This document shows positions 9,839-20,500 of a DNA stretch of 64,000 nucleotides, one piece after another. The stretch is taken from positions 62,001-126,000 of the forward strand of contig JAUIRK010000732.1 of NCBI GenBank assembly GCA_030549495.1, given 5' to 3'. The stretch is from Nectonema munidae. Lineage: Eukaryota > Nematomorpha > Nectonematoida > Nectonematidae. A model generated the notes under the pieces. The model saw only the letters and a list, made by a program, of their open reading frames with translations. It did no database searches and was not told the DNA's origin. Positions within the stretch are counted from its first letter, which is position 1; the number at the start of each line of letters is the position of its first letter. The translations under genes and the position numbers were made by a program.

Positions 9839-12800
9839 GGGTGTTCCAAAAAATGAAAAGTTTTCATTTTTTGTGAAACACTGTTTGAATTGTGTCTCCT
9901 ATACGTAAAAAACATTTGAGCAGTTTTAGATTCAGAAATTCTTATTTACCCACAGCTCAAAAAGTGTGAAAATCCATGGAAAGTCCTCTTTTTTTCAAAT
10001 GTAAACAACAGAATAAAAAGTAGTTAGTAAATGACATTGGTTCAGATATGCATGAAAAGTTTTCTTTTTTTTTAGATGTAACCAACAGGATAAGAAGTAA
10101 TTAGTATATGATAAAGGTTAATATTTATTGATATTATCAAAAGCTGAAACTATTTTAATGCCTTTTTACACGGATGACCAACTGAACTCCTGTGGTACTC
10201 CACTACTTGAAAAAGAAATTGTTTGTCGTCTTCTTCTGTGGTAAGCATTGAGCTAAAATCAGTTGCTAGCAATACTGCTCTTTCTGCTATGTCGTTCACA
10301 ACTTTTATGCTAGCAACTGTTCCTGTGATATCTTCCCATCCTAAAGCTGGAAAAGGAAGTTTCAGAGCTTCAAAGAAATTTTTCGATCGTTTTGTCACAA
10401 ACTCTTCAATTCGCATATTTTTGAAAGATCCTTTCCACTCGAAACGTCTTCCATCACCTTTCAAAGGTTCTTTATGTAGAAGATTATTCAGCATTTTTTG
10501 TTTTTCTTCTAGGTTGACAAGATGCGAATAAAATGCCAATGGTATTAGATCTTCACTAAGATACCAAAGATGTCTTCTCATTTTACCAATAGCAGCCTTT
10601 GCAATACTACAATCAACATTATGGTAATCCTCCAAAAGACATAAAGTTGAAGATCATTGACTGGAGCATTTGCTGCGTGTGAAGAAGTAAACCAGAATTT
10701 AGCATAGACCGTAACAATAAAAAACGCAAATTCTTCTCAAATTCTTAACTTCATTAGCTTTCATTTTAAATTCATTTCTGAATAAATATATTTTGATACA
10801 ATAAATGCATTTCGCCATCCAACGAGCTCTGTGGTAAGCTCCAGATCTAAACTTTCGAACAAAAGGCTCACCTAAAAATATCAGGGATAATTCCAAAAAT
10901 TCTCGATAATCTTCTCTGACCTGTTTTTTCACTAACTGCTCTTCTAAAAATGTACTCAATTCTTTTCTTTTAAGGTAAACCCAATCATCAAAAGCATCAG
11001 GAGAAATTTTGTTTATTTCAAACGGTTGAAAAGAACTTTGGTCAATTTCGCACCATTTTGATTTAAATCTAGTTAAAAAAGTAATATCTGGACGCTTAGA
11101 AACAAAAAATATCCATTACTGCAGCAATCATCAATTCATGAATATGGTGTCTACAAGCAAAGGAGAGTAAACGGTGATCAACTCCATTCTGAATGATTGA
11201 GCACGCTCCTTTGTGTTTTCCTGTATTACTTGCAGTTGTATCAAAACACAATCCTGCAATCCAAGGTAAGCAAGCTGGCCAATCTTCTAATGTTTTCAAA
11301 ACTTCTTTACCAATCGATTCTCCAGTTCCACGTAACAATTTAGGGATTTTAAGAAGTTTTTCTACATTTTTGCCTGATATAACAATGGGAACACGCTCGA
11401 ATTTACTTCTATTATTATCCGGTAGCAATTTTGAATCAAAATGTATTATCATTGGAGTATTAGGATTAAAAGATTCTTTTATTTTTTGAGCAATTGTTGA
11501 CCGCACTTTTTTTCTTGATCTATATAAAGATGATGTAGATAGCGTCAGTGTAATCACATCAAAACCTACAGCTTTTAGAGCCGGTGTTACAAGATGAAGA
11601 GCCTTTCTTGGAGAAGTTCCAGTTCTATCCAAAACAGCAATAAAGTCTTCGTTTTCTATTACTTTCTTAGCGTTTTCAAAACTTTTAGTATCATGTGAAG
11701 AAGACACAAAACTATCAGCTGAAGAAATGGGAGCATTTTCAGAAATATCATGTTCTTCACTATCAGAAGATGAAGAAATGTCGCTTTTCATTCTAATCGA
11801 AGTACTTTCCAAGATTTTCTCGTTATCCTGAATACATTTCTTATAATACTCGTTCCTTTTTGATAATTTCAATGCTTTTTTTAAGAAGTCTTTATCTTCC
11901 TTCCCAATAAACATTTTCCTCAGACCTTTCTGATCTTCAAGAAAACTCATGTCTTCTTTATTACGAATTAAAGAAGTAAAGTTTGAATGTGAGATGTCAA
12001 ATAATTCTTCGAGTTCTTTACAAAACTCTGTTATTTTTATAATTTGTGTTCTGCTTTTACGTTTTTTGTTTTTTGTTTTTCTTTAATTTTTCATGTTTTT
12101 CATACAGGGAATGAATTTTTTTTACTATGAACGGTTTATGAGATGTAGGCAGACTAGCAATCTCCCATATTTTGATAACCTCACTCGCCACAAAACAACA
12201 AGATTCTCTTACTGTTTTTTGGAGTTTCTTAATAAAGTAAAACAATCTTTTCATCACATCTTTTTTGGTTGGAAGTTGCTTGAAATCCTTAAAATCTGAT
12301 TCAAGAGGAATACCAATCAGAAAGATGTTTTCTTGACTTCTTGTTGACATTTTAAACAAAAAAATTTATATCTAATATATAAAATGAAAAAATAAAAAAG
12401 GAAATATGTTATAAATGAAAAGTTTGACCATGATTTTAAAAAAAAAGAGACAAACCAATATAACACTCGCTAGCAATCTTCTCTCTGTTTGTAGCTAAAA
12501 CATATTACGTGCCAAATTACCTATCATTGGAAAAAGACTACAAAATAGTATTTTTAAGACGTTTAGCTTATTACCCTCCTTGTGCTCTTGCTAGTTTTCA
12601 AAAAAAAATGACAAAGTAAGTAAGAAAAAGATTTTTAAGAGATAACAAAAAACTAGAACAGTTTAATGTCTAAAAATCAAAAATAGAAAAAAATGAATAA
12701 ATATTTTTCTATTGAGCGGTGACTATTTGTTGCTAAAATTTTCTGAAAATTCAAGTGAATACTTATTTTACACAGGAGATTCTTATGAGCATATGTGCGC

Positions 12801-12847
12801 TGATAAATGAGAAACTTTATTTTTTACCATTGAAGCTTGGAACACCC
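9839..12847 (-). mobile_element. 3.0-kb TIR transposon of uncertain superfamily, nested in piggyBac C
   Basis: The ends are GGGTGTTCCAA (9839) and TTGGAACACCC (ending 12847), perfect 11-bp inverted repeats. Both flanks carry TAATA (9834-9838 and 12848-12852), a candidate 5-bp duplication in AT-rich sequence. A sub-terminal palindrome AAAATGAAAAGTTTTCATTT follows the left end. The minus strand encodes a large broken transposase with an RNase H-like DTTASNTG motif. The duplication length does not fit hAT (8 bp) or piggyBac (4 bp). Confidence 0.75.
10150..12350 (-). pseudogene. Broken RNase H-fold transposase (DTTASNTG family)
   Basis: Minus-strand blocks run from an N-terminus near 12350 through a Ser/Asp-rich linker to a conserved core. 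The core contains MIIHFDSKLLPD (candidate first Asp), a VPIVISGKNVEKLL block, LCFDTTASNTGKHKGAC (candidate second Asp) and LLSFACRHHIHELM, similar to the CxxH helix of hAT-like enzymes. After breaks follow GAYHRARWMAKCIYCIKIYL and HLWYLSEDLIPLAFYSHLV. I know this block order from abundant unnamed invertebrate transposon proteins, but I cannot place the superfamily. There are roughly three or four frame changes or stops. Confidence 0.7.
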
Positions 12848-13039
12848 TAATATATATATACCTTTAAAACAATAGCATTGCGTATACGGAAAGTGAAGCG
12901 AGGCGTATTTTATCTCCTCATCATGGATATTTCCTTATCTCAAATTCAAGCTTTTATGGATATATATTGTACGTTAGAGATTTCACTATGTCGAAAAACA
13001 TTGAATTGCATTCTCTTTGGTGTAATGACTGGGGTTTAC

Positions 13040-14100
13040 TTTCCTGTAAATAAACAATGAAAATCAATTTTGTGAAATTTCTGCGCTTCGATAAAAAAAA
13101 CAAGATCGGCACGAATAAAAACAGATAAATTTGCTTCAATATCAAATGTTTGGTATCATTTTATTTCAAATTGTTAAAAAAAAATGTACTTTTTAGGTCC
13201 TGATATTACTGTAGATAAACAACTTTTTCCAAGCAAAACACGTTGTCTCTTTATCCAGTTTATTCTATCGAAAACTGATAATTATGGACAAAAAATGTGG
13301 TTCGCTGTAGATGTTAAAAGTAAATATTTGTTGGATGGTTTTCCATATTTAGACGGAGGAAAATCGTTCAAAAGATTGTCAGAACACGCTGTTTTAGAAC
13401 TTGTAAAACCTTACTTCAAAAGTGGAAGAAATGTTACAACTGATAATTTCTTTACTTCTCTGAATTCGGCAAAAAAAACTTGAAGAACAATCGATGACTT
13501 TGGTTGGCACTATGAACAAAGCTATGAAAAATGGGGTGTTAATTAAATTTTGTCTCTATAACTTCTACTTACACTTATATATAATATATATTTTTCCTTT
13601 CCTATCTTTATGAGATATGCTGTAGGTTATCGCAAGTGGCTTCGACCTTGGCGAGTCTCAGTATAGTATTAAATTCAAATTTTTTATACTTTGTTTTGTC
13701 TAAGTGTATTTTTTGCTACTTTAATACAATTTACTCTTTTTGAATTCAATAAATTTCTTCTTTATATGGTGTTAATGCCTTAGATCAAATGGCTCGATTA
13801 TACAGTGTTAAATCTTCTTCGAGATGGCCAATCCATACCTTCTATATTTTAGACTTGGCTGCAACATTTTGTACAAAGAAGTAACTTGAGAAAAAATTCT
13901 GAGAAAATTGTCTCTATAAAAACTTGCAGAAGAGTTGATTGACGAACATGTCAAACACAAAAGTACGCATGGAGATATTAATAGCCAAACTGAACAGAAA
14001 AAAGTGTCAGATGAAAACGAAACAAAGGAAATAAAACTATGATGAAATGCTATGATTGCTCTAAATTCGTACATTGAAAGTGTAGAAAAATATCAAACGT
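13040..14100 (+). pseudogene. piggyBac transposase C, broken
   Basis: In several frames: FVKFLRFDKKNK near 13075, then DITVDKQLFPSKTRC (first Asp) from about 13200, KMWFAVDVKSKYLLDG (second Asp), and RNVTTDNFFTSL (third Asp) near 13430. After a gap, LDQMARLYSVKSSSRRWPIH at about 13780-13840 is the typical piggyBac DxMxRxYS...RRWP block. A Cys-rich remnant ends near 14090. An N-terminal remnant, MADNNQKLMNFTNFF, starts at 9513, on the other side of the nested element. The copy is inactive. Confidence 0.78.
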
Positions 14101-14395
14101 ATAACCTGTAAAATATGTAAATAAATTTTCTACACTTTCATATATAAATTAATAAAAATATATATATTGTGTCAAAATAAGAAGGAAAATTTTTAAGTAA
14201 AAATTGAGGGTAAATTTGACGCTTTCTGGGCGTCAAAGGTTGGTACAAATTGTGGGAGTTCAAAAAGTTAAGGAATTCAAAAATTTAGGTAGAGAGTAAT
14301 TGAATTAACTTACTACAATCCATCACTTTAAATGAAACATTAGTTAACAATAAAACGCAGGGGAATCTAATTTAAGAATGTTTAAAATAATAAAC

Positions 14396-14401
14396 TTTAT
14401 T
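14396..14401 (-). terminator. Poly(A) signal AATAAA of the CCHC-RRM gene
   Basis: On the minus strand an AATAAA hexamer lies about 115 bases after the stop codon at 14516. It is followed by a T-rich tract. Position and strand agree with the end of the nine-exon gene. Confidence 0.65.
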
Positions 14402-14515
14402 TTACAAGACAAAAAGTTTACAATCGAAATACAAAGAATAGATTAAAATGAGTTAAAAGAAATCAAAAAATCTACATTTTATCAATTAAAGCCGCAATTA
14501 TGAATGCGCAGAAAG

Positions 14516-14550
14516 TCAATATTCAGTGAAGCTTCCATCGTTGAAGCGAC
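14516..14550 (-). CDS. Coding exon 9, C-terminal 11 codons
   Basis: A pyrimidine-rich acceptor (CTAACTTTTTAG) precedes GT CGC TTC. With the G left over from exon 8 this gives Gly-Arg-Phe-Asn-Asp-Gly and ends FTEY, then TGA. The phase fits and an AATAAA follows. The exon is short, so it rests on phase and context more than on homology. Confidence 0.68.
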
Positions 14551-17500
14551 CTAAAAAGTTAGGATGTAAGAAAAAACATTAGAACATTGAAATTAGGCGA
14601 TGAATGCCAAAAATGCGTGAACTAAGAAAGATGCATGGAGGCTTATCCCTACTTAAAGCTTTTGAGACCATCCCCCAAATAGTTTTAAAATTCTTCAGCA
14701 TAATAAAGCTTTGCTTGTATACTTTATTATGAAGAGATTCTCAAAGATATTAACATTGAACGATAAATATTCAAATAAACTTAGTGTACAGAAATACAAA
14801 TATTTGTCTTTAGAGATGTCAAAGTACCGCTTTGGGTGAGGGGCCGGCCCGGCCCAACTTGAGGGGGACTCAAAGCACGGCTCTGCATGCAGTCATCCAG
14901 CGAGGTTAAACAAAAGAACATTTAGCGTTTTGTGTAAGTCAATTGTTTTTTAACTTCGAAAGAGAATAAGCATGAGGATGAGTTGGAAAGAAAGCGAGCA
15001 GAGATGACTGAAGAGTGTGTAAAATATAAAATGACTTATTTTTTAAAAAACATTTAGGCTAACGTCAATTTTAACAACCCTACAATTCGAACGGTAAAAA
15101 ATACGAAAAAATTAATTCATTAACATGAAGTACACATATCTATCCCTAAAGTACATTTTTTAGATATCAATAACTTTTTGATTTTTGCTTCTAATGACTA
15201 GAAATTTTAACACAATTATATTGTTCACATTTAGAACATATACCGTATATGCCTGTGTATAAGTCAATCTTTGAGCACCTTACCTTTGATTGAAACTACA
15301 CTAATACTAATTGAAGATGTCTCATAAACAAAAATACACGTGGAAAGATTATTTTTAGGAGGACGATGGGTAGAATCTTAGATAGATAGGTAGATCACGT
15401 GGTCTAACTTGCGTGAAGTAAGAACAAGTAAAACACGCGCAGGGAAGTTTATTGTGATGCAATGATTCGATATATTTTATGCATGCGCTCTTTTTTCTGT
15501 GCAAAAGGATTCGGTTCGGGTCAAAAAAATATTTTATATAATAATAAATTTCGTGGCACATTTCTCCTAAATATCCAATATTTTTACTATACGCTTACGG
15601 GCGTCGTCGATTGCAAGGGAAAACCAATTCTTTCACCTTCTACTTAATTGTTACAACTCAGACTTCCTGTTTCTCATACAAAGAACATTCATTTTTCCAC
15701 GATGTTGTTCTAAAATTTAAGGGTCGACTTATACACCGGCATATATGGGTACTCAAAATTTTCTAAAAATGTTTTTTAAGTAATTTTTATATAGTAAACG
15801 TTTTAATAGCACAATGAGCGAAAGGTAGAAATTTCTACCAAGAAATTAATTACAAAAAATGATTAAAAATTAAAAAAAAATTTAAATATTAATACATTTT
15901 ATAATTATTCAAATATTGTGTTACGAAAAAGAGGTTATTTTTTTTTATAAAATAACGTTAAGTAGGCTAATAAAGTTAGATTTTTAAATCGCATTGCTTG
16001 AATTTCGAATAAACTGGAAGGCAAATGAAAAAGGCGTTACCATTAGGGGCAGCATTAGGATTTCCTGCGCCTCCTCCACCTAGCATTTTAAAGAGAGATT
16101 GGAGCTGGGAGGAGATCGCTTGCGGAGAGTTGTTCGGACCTGACTGCATGAAGTTACCCGGTTGCTGAAATGTTGCCAATCCAGACAACAGATTAGAGGC
16201 GTTCTGACTTTGACCAGGTGAGTTTGACGTATTCATAAAATTCTGAAGGCAACTCAAAAGCATAGACGCGTTATTATTACCAGGCTCCACATTCATAGCA
16301 TTGAAGTCAGAAGTCGGTTTGTTAAAGCTAAATAACAAAGTACACTCACCACACACTATATATATATATATATATTGAGAGATATTGCCAGCCTTGAAAA
16401 GCGGTAGACGGAGACATGGTGAGAATGAAGATTTGCCGAACTGTTTTGCTGTCGCGTTTTCAATGAGTGCAACAATGGAAAAACATAGTTTTGCAAATCT
16501 CTGGTCTCACCATATCTCCTAGAATTTGAAAAATATATTTCTTTAAAAACTAAAAATGATCATTAAAAACGGTTGTTCATTTATTTTATAAAATAAGCTT
16601 TCTATAAGCACGAGGACCATGCTTATCAAATATAAATTGGTTGCCAAACACCATTTGAAAATACTTTTAGATACCAATGCGGTTTTGAAAATGAATGGTC
16701 AAACAATTGTATTTACACGAACAATTTTTGTGAATTAATCCTTTTATGTAGTTAATAAGCATAGATGCATATTTCACTTTTTTCTTATGAAGTTCATGGC
16801 TTCATTTTCAATTTGCCTTTCATAACCATGCTCTGCCATATATTTCTGTTTGTTTCTTTCTTCTTTCCAAAGTTCTTCTAAAATAGCTGGAGTAGATCTT
16901 CAGGGAAAATCACAATTTCCTTGCATGATAATGATATTGAATAAATCAAATTCAATATGCAAGCGGCAACTTTTTGTGGATGCTATAGTTGAATAATTGG
17001 CGAAGACAAAACCTCCTTTCTCACTACAGCATATGATGACAGTTTGTTTTTTCTTCACGCTTTATTCCTTCAATACAGAATTTATTTCGAGGACGTTTTT
17101 AATGACGTAAAATAGTAGTCAGGAGGGGCATTCATTCGTTTGGAACTATGGTTCACCAGTATCAAAACTATATGCGCTCCAAGAGTACATATTAGACAGA
17201 GAAAGATATTAGAAATTGCCTATTTTTTTGTGCTATGCAGTCTTGGATGCAGAGTGATTAAAGGTACAAAACTTTTTTAAACGAAACATCCCGAACAAGC
17301 AAAGAAAGATTTTGATTTTTAAAACAAAAAGAAATGCCTTAAAACTTGATACCAGTTAGCTGTATCATTGGGAGAATGCATCCAAATTCACGCCGTATAT
17401 GAAATTGCACTGGAAATAGCTAAATAAAAAGCTTTAAAAAATGGATTAAAAAATGCAACCTTTGCCGATATTTTTTGATAACTTCAAAACTAAATTTGAA

Positions 17501-20500
17501 ATTTCAAGGCGCATATCCTCCTCTTTCAAAATATAATCCTAGTGTTTCTTTTTAAACTACAGAACTGGTGTGGAAAGCCAATAATGGAAGTATCGTTATG
17601 TGTCAAAAATTTTCTAGATGATCTCAGTTTGAAATAGGTGCTTGCTTAAGTTAAGATTACAATTCTCCAGTTTGTGATCATTTTAAAGAAAAATATAACT
17701 GTTTTGAATGCCCTTGTCCAATTTTCTTTTACCTACAAGTATGAGTCATGGTTTTCAAATCTTGACAAGTTAGAAATAGGAAAGGATAGGATGTTGGAGA
17801 TGGCATGAAACAGGAGCTTTTCCGGCTCAAATTCAACTACAGACATCCAAACTAATTTAGCTAAACACCTGCTAAGACCTATCATTTTAATACCCATTAA
17901 AAAACTAGCTTTTTGTATAATAAATTGGAAACGATGTTGTGATTTAGTTTATTAATAAATAATGAGAAGATTCATGAAAAAATCTTTCCTTCATTTTCTT
18001 CTCAACAGAAAATAAAATTCATAATCACGCTACTTATAATAGTCTCAAATGATTTTAAATGTTTTGAAATTGATTGAAAACCTCTGCACCTTGTGGCAAA
18101 GGAGAAAGCAAAGGTCAATTTTCATTTTTAAAATATCAAGTAAATATGAGGCAAAGAAAAGCATACAACTCGCTTCCTATGAGTAAAATCCATATAGTTT
18201 TTGTTTTTTATCCTAAAATCTAAATTTTTTGAAATTGATTGAAAGCCAAGAATACACCTATAATATTATTTACTCTTATGAAATACGTTCTTCAAATGTC
18301 AGAATCTCTCTCTGTGTTACTAAAGATAAATACTATATTCAAAGAAAAATGAGCTAAAAATAAAAAAATCCTTCTCCTATCCTGGGATGGTTAATAAAAT
18401 CGTCTTATTATTTGAACGATTTATATAGATAACGTTGAAAAGGGTGCAATGAAATTAAATAACTTATAATAGAATTAAAGGAGACATACACGATATAAAA
18501 TTAGGCACCTGTTGTTTTTAAGATTACTATTTCACTAAATTAGCATGTAAATAGCAAAACTCTGCCTTCATTTCAGTAAATCTCTTCGATAAGTGTACAC
18601 TCATTTTTATAAACCGTAAGCCATATTGCATCCGAATATTTGCTTTAAATCGGATGTCCTTCGGCATAGGGACAGAGGGTGAAATACTACTCCAGGTATA
18701 TGGGGAAAACACAATAGGTCAGCGTTTATGTTTCCTATTTTTAGTCGATAGCCAATTTTTGAGGCAGATATATGAATTATTGTTAGAGACCGTATATTCA
18801 ATTTGGTAATGCAAACATATATAGTTAGGCAAAACTACAGTTCTCTCTCAAATTAGTACATTATTTTGCTAAAGTATCTTGACAAAGAGAGAAAATACAG
18901 ATAGCAGATATTTTAGTTTTCTTCTTTCATACATATTTTTTAATATAAAAGAAATGTTATAAAAAAAACTGTAATTTATATTAAAATTCCAATCAAAAGT
19001 ATTTCCTTACTGCGAGTTTAAGTTTAGACTGCATGCGACTTAAATGAAAAAAGTGTATTAGTAATACAAAATATACATACAAGTTACATGGCAGCTTTAT
19101 GAAGACAATTTAGATTATAATTTCAAGAAAATATTAACTAATAGAAACAAAAAATACTCCATATCAAATATATCGTCTTTGCGCCTTATAAAAGTTCCAG
19201 AAACCAAAAAATAAGTCGAACATCTATTAAAATCTGCCATGTATCCGTTAAACACGAAATTATGAGGTACTTTAGCCTAGCACCAAGTGGTTCATAGAAA
19301 CAATTGCACTTGAAAAAACGATTTAAAACAAATCTACAGTGATCACGTTTCAAAATTCCATCTTCTTCAATAAATATAGAACATTTAGAGAAATAGAGGA
19401 GTTTTACAGGAATGAATGTCGGATAAATATTTATTCATAGAAATAGTTAATAGCAAACACTGAAATTTGTATAAAAGATTTGCAGGTTTGGGTAAGTAAT
19501 TGGAATTAAATTTTATTTGAAGCATTCCGATTTTTTTTAAAATTTCTTTAAAATATTGATGTAATGTATTTGAGATTCTTCTTGAGATAATTCTGACTAA
19601 ATTAGGAACCTTAAACAATGTTTCCAGTTGACTTTGTATCCTAGTAATATATGAACTACCAATATATACCATATAAGAGATAATTGGAGTACAATGTATT
19701 GGTAAAAATTTGGTTTATTAAAACGTATCAATTTTAACTGTTTCCAAAAACTCAAAATTAAAATGAAGATTGGAATTTTTGGCTTCAGCAATGTTTTCCG
19801 ACAGTTAGAAAAGAATAAAAGGTTGTCAATGCCCAAAGAAAGCTACAGGGTAAATGCGTCAGGTATGTTAACACATTTTAAAGCAGGCAACATTAGGCAA
19901 TTTGATATAAAAAAGGGACTGAGGCGTGCGCAAGCAGATACTGGCTTAAAGTGGATAGATATGATGAAGTAAAATGTAAAATTGTAGAAAAGAAGATATA
20001 TTAATACCGTGAAATATTATCAAAACCGCCAAAGGCTGGTGGCATGGGATTCGTATTATTAGCAACACCTTGCATATCTCCAAATCCATTAGACAAGATT
20101 TTCGTTACTGCTTCCAAGAGGTTTGGCGGAATGGCATCTGCTACCTGCGAATTAAAGCTATTATTATCGGAAAAGGAGCTGTTATTCATCATCGGCTCGT
20201 GGTGAGGCCAAGGAAGAGCGTCTCCTCTATGGCTGCCGATTGATCGTTTACTGCTGCTGCCAGAACCTCCATAAAATTCATTGTTGGAAGAGCGCTTATG
20301 TCGGTGATACGGAGAGGGAGAACGCGCGCCATACTCGCCTGCGGCATAGTTTCTGTCGTACGACTTGTTCGCATACTTAGACGACGGAGCTGATTTGTCA
20401 AAGTACTTATCCACGTGGTCGCCCGAAGAAGATTCATCCGGATAGTTACTGGCCTTTTTATGAGCTGACCTGAGTGAGATGTTGTGGCCTAGTTCGCAAT

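Larger units (their letters stand above)
9155..14265 (+). mobile_element. Decayed piggyBac element C, approximate limits
   Basis: Broken piggyBac coding blocks flank a nested 3-kb element (9839-12847). The left outer part carries CGACGGGATGGGTAAATTTG near 9160. The right outer part carries GAGGGTAAATTTGACGC near 14207, followed by GGGCGTCAAAGG and a TTAA at 14268. The sub-terminal GGGTAAATTTGAC motif is shared, but clean inverted termini and a left TTAA are not identifiable, so the limits are approximate. Confidence 0.5.

Noticed and set aside
10223-11489. Plus-strand open frames opposite the nested transposase
   Set aside because: They are antisense shadows of the minus-strand transposase.
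15976-16040. Read-through of exon 8 of the CCHC-RRM gene to a stop at 15976
   Set aside because: A good donor (GTAACG) precedes it, and a phase-matched terminal exon with an acceptor, a stop and a poly(A) signal lies downstream. The read-through peptide looks like intron.
16765-16910. Minus-strand protein-like stretch with LEELWKEERNKQKYMAEHGY
   Set aside because: Stops surround it, there is no convincing acceptor and donor pair, and no family was recognised.
18527-18801. Overlapping minus-strand open frames
   Set aside because: Short, unlike any known protein, and explained by chance in intron sequence.
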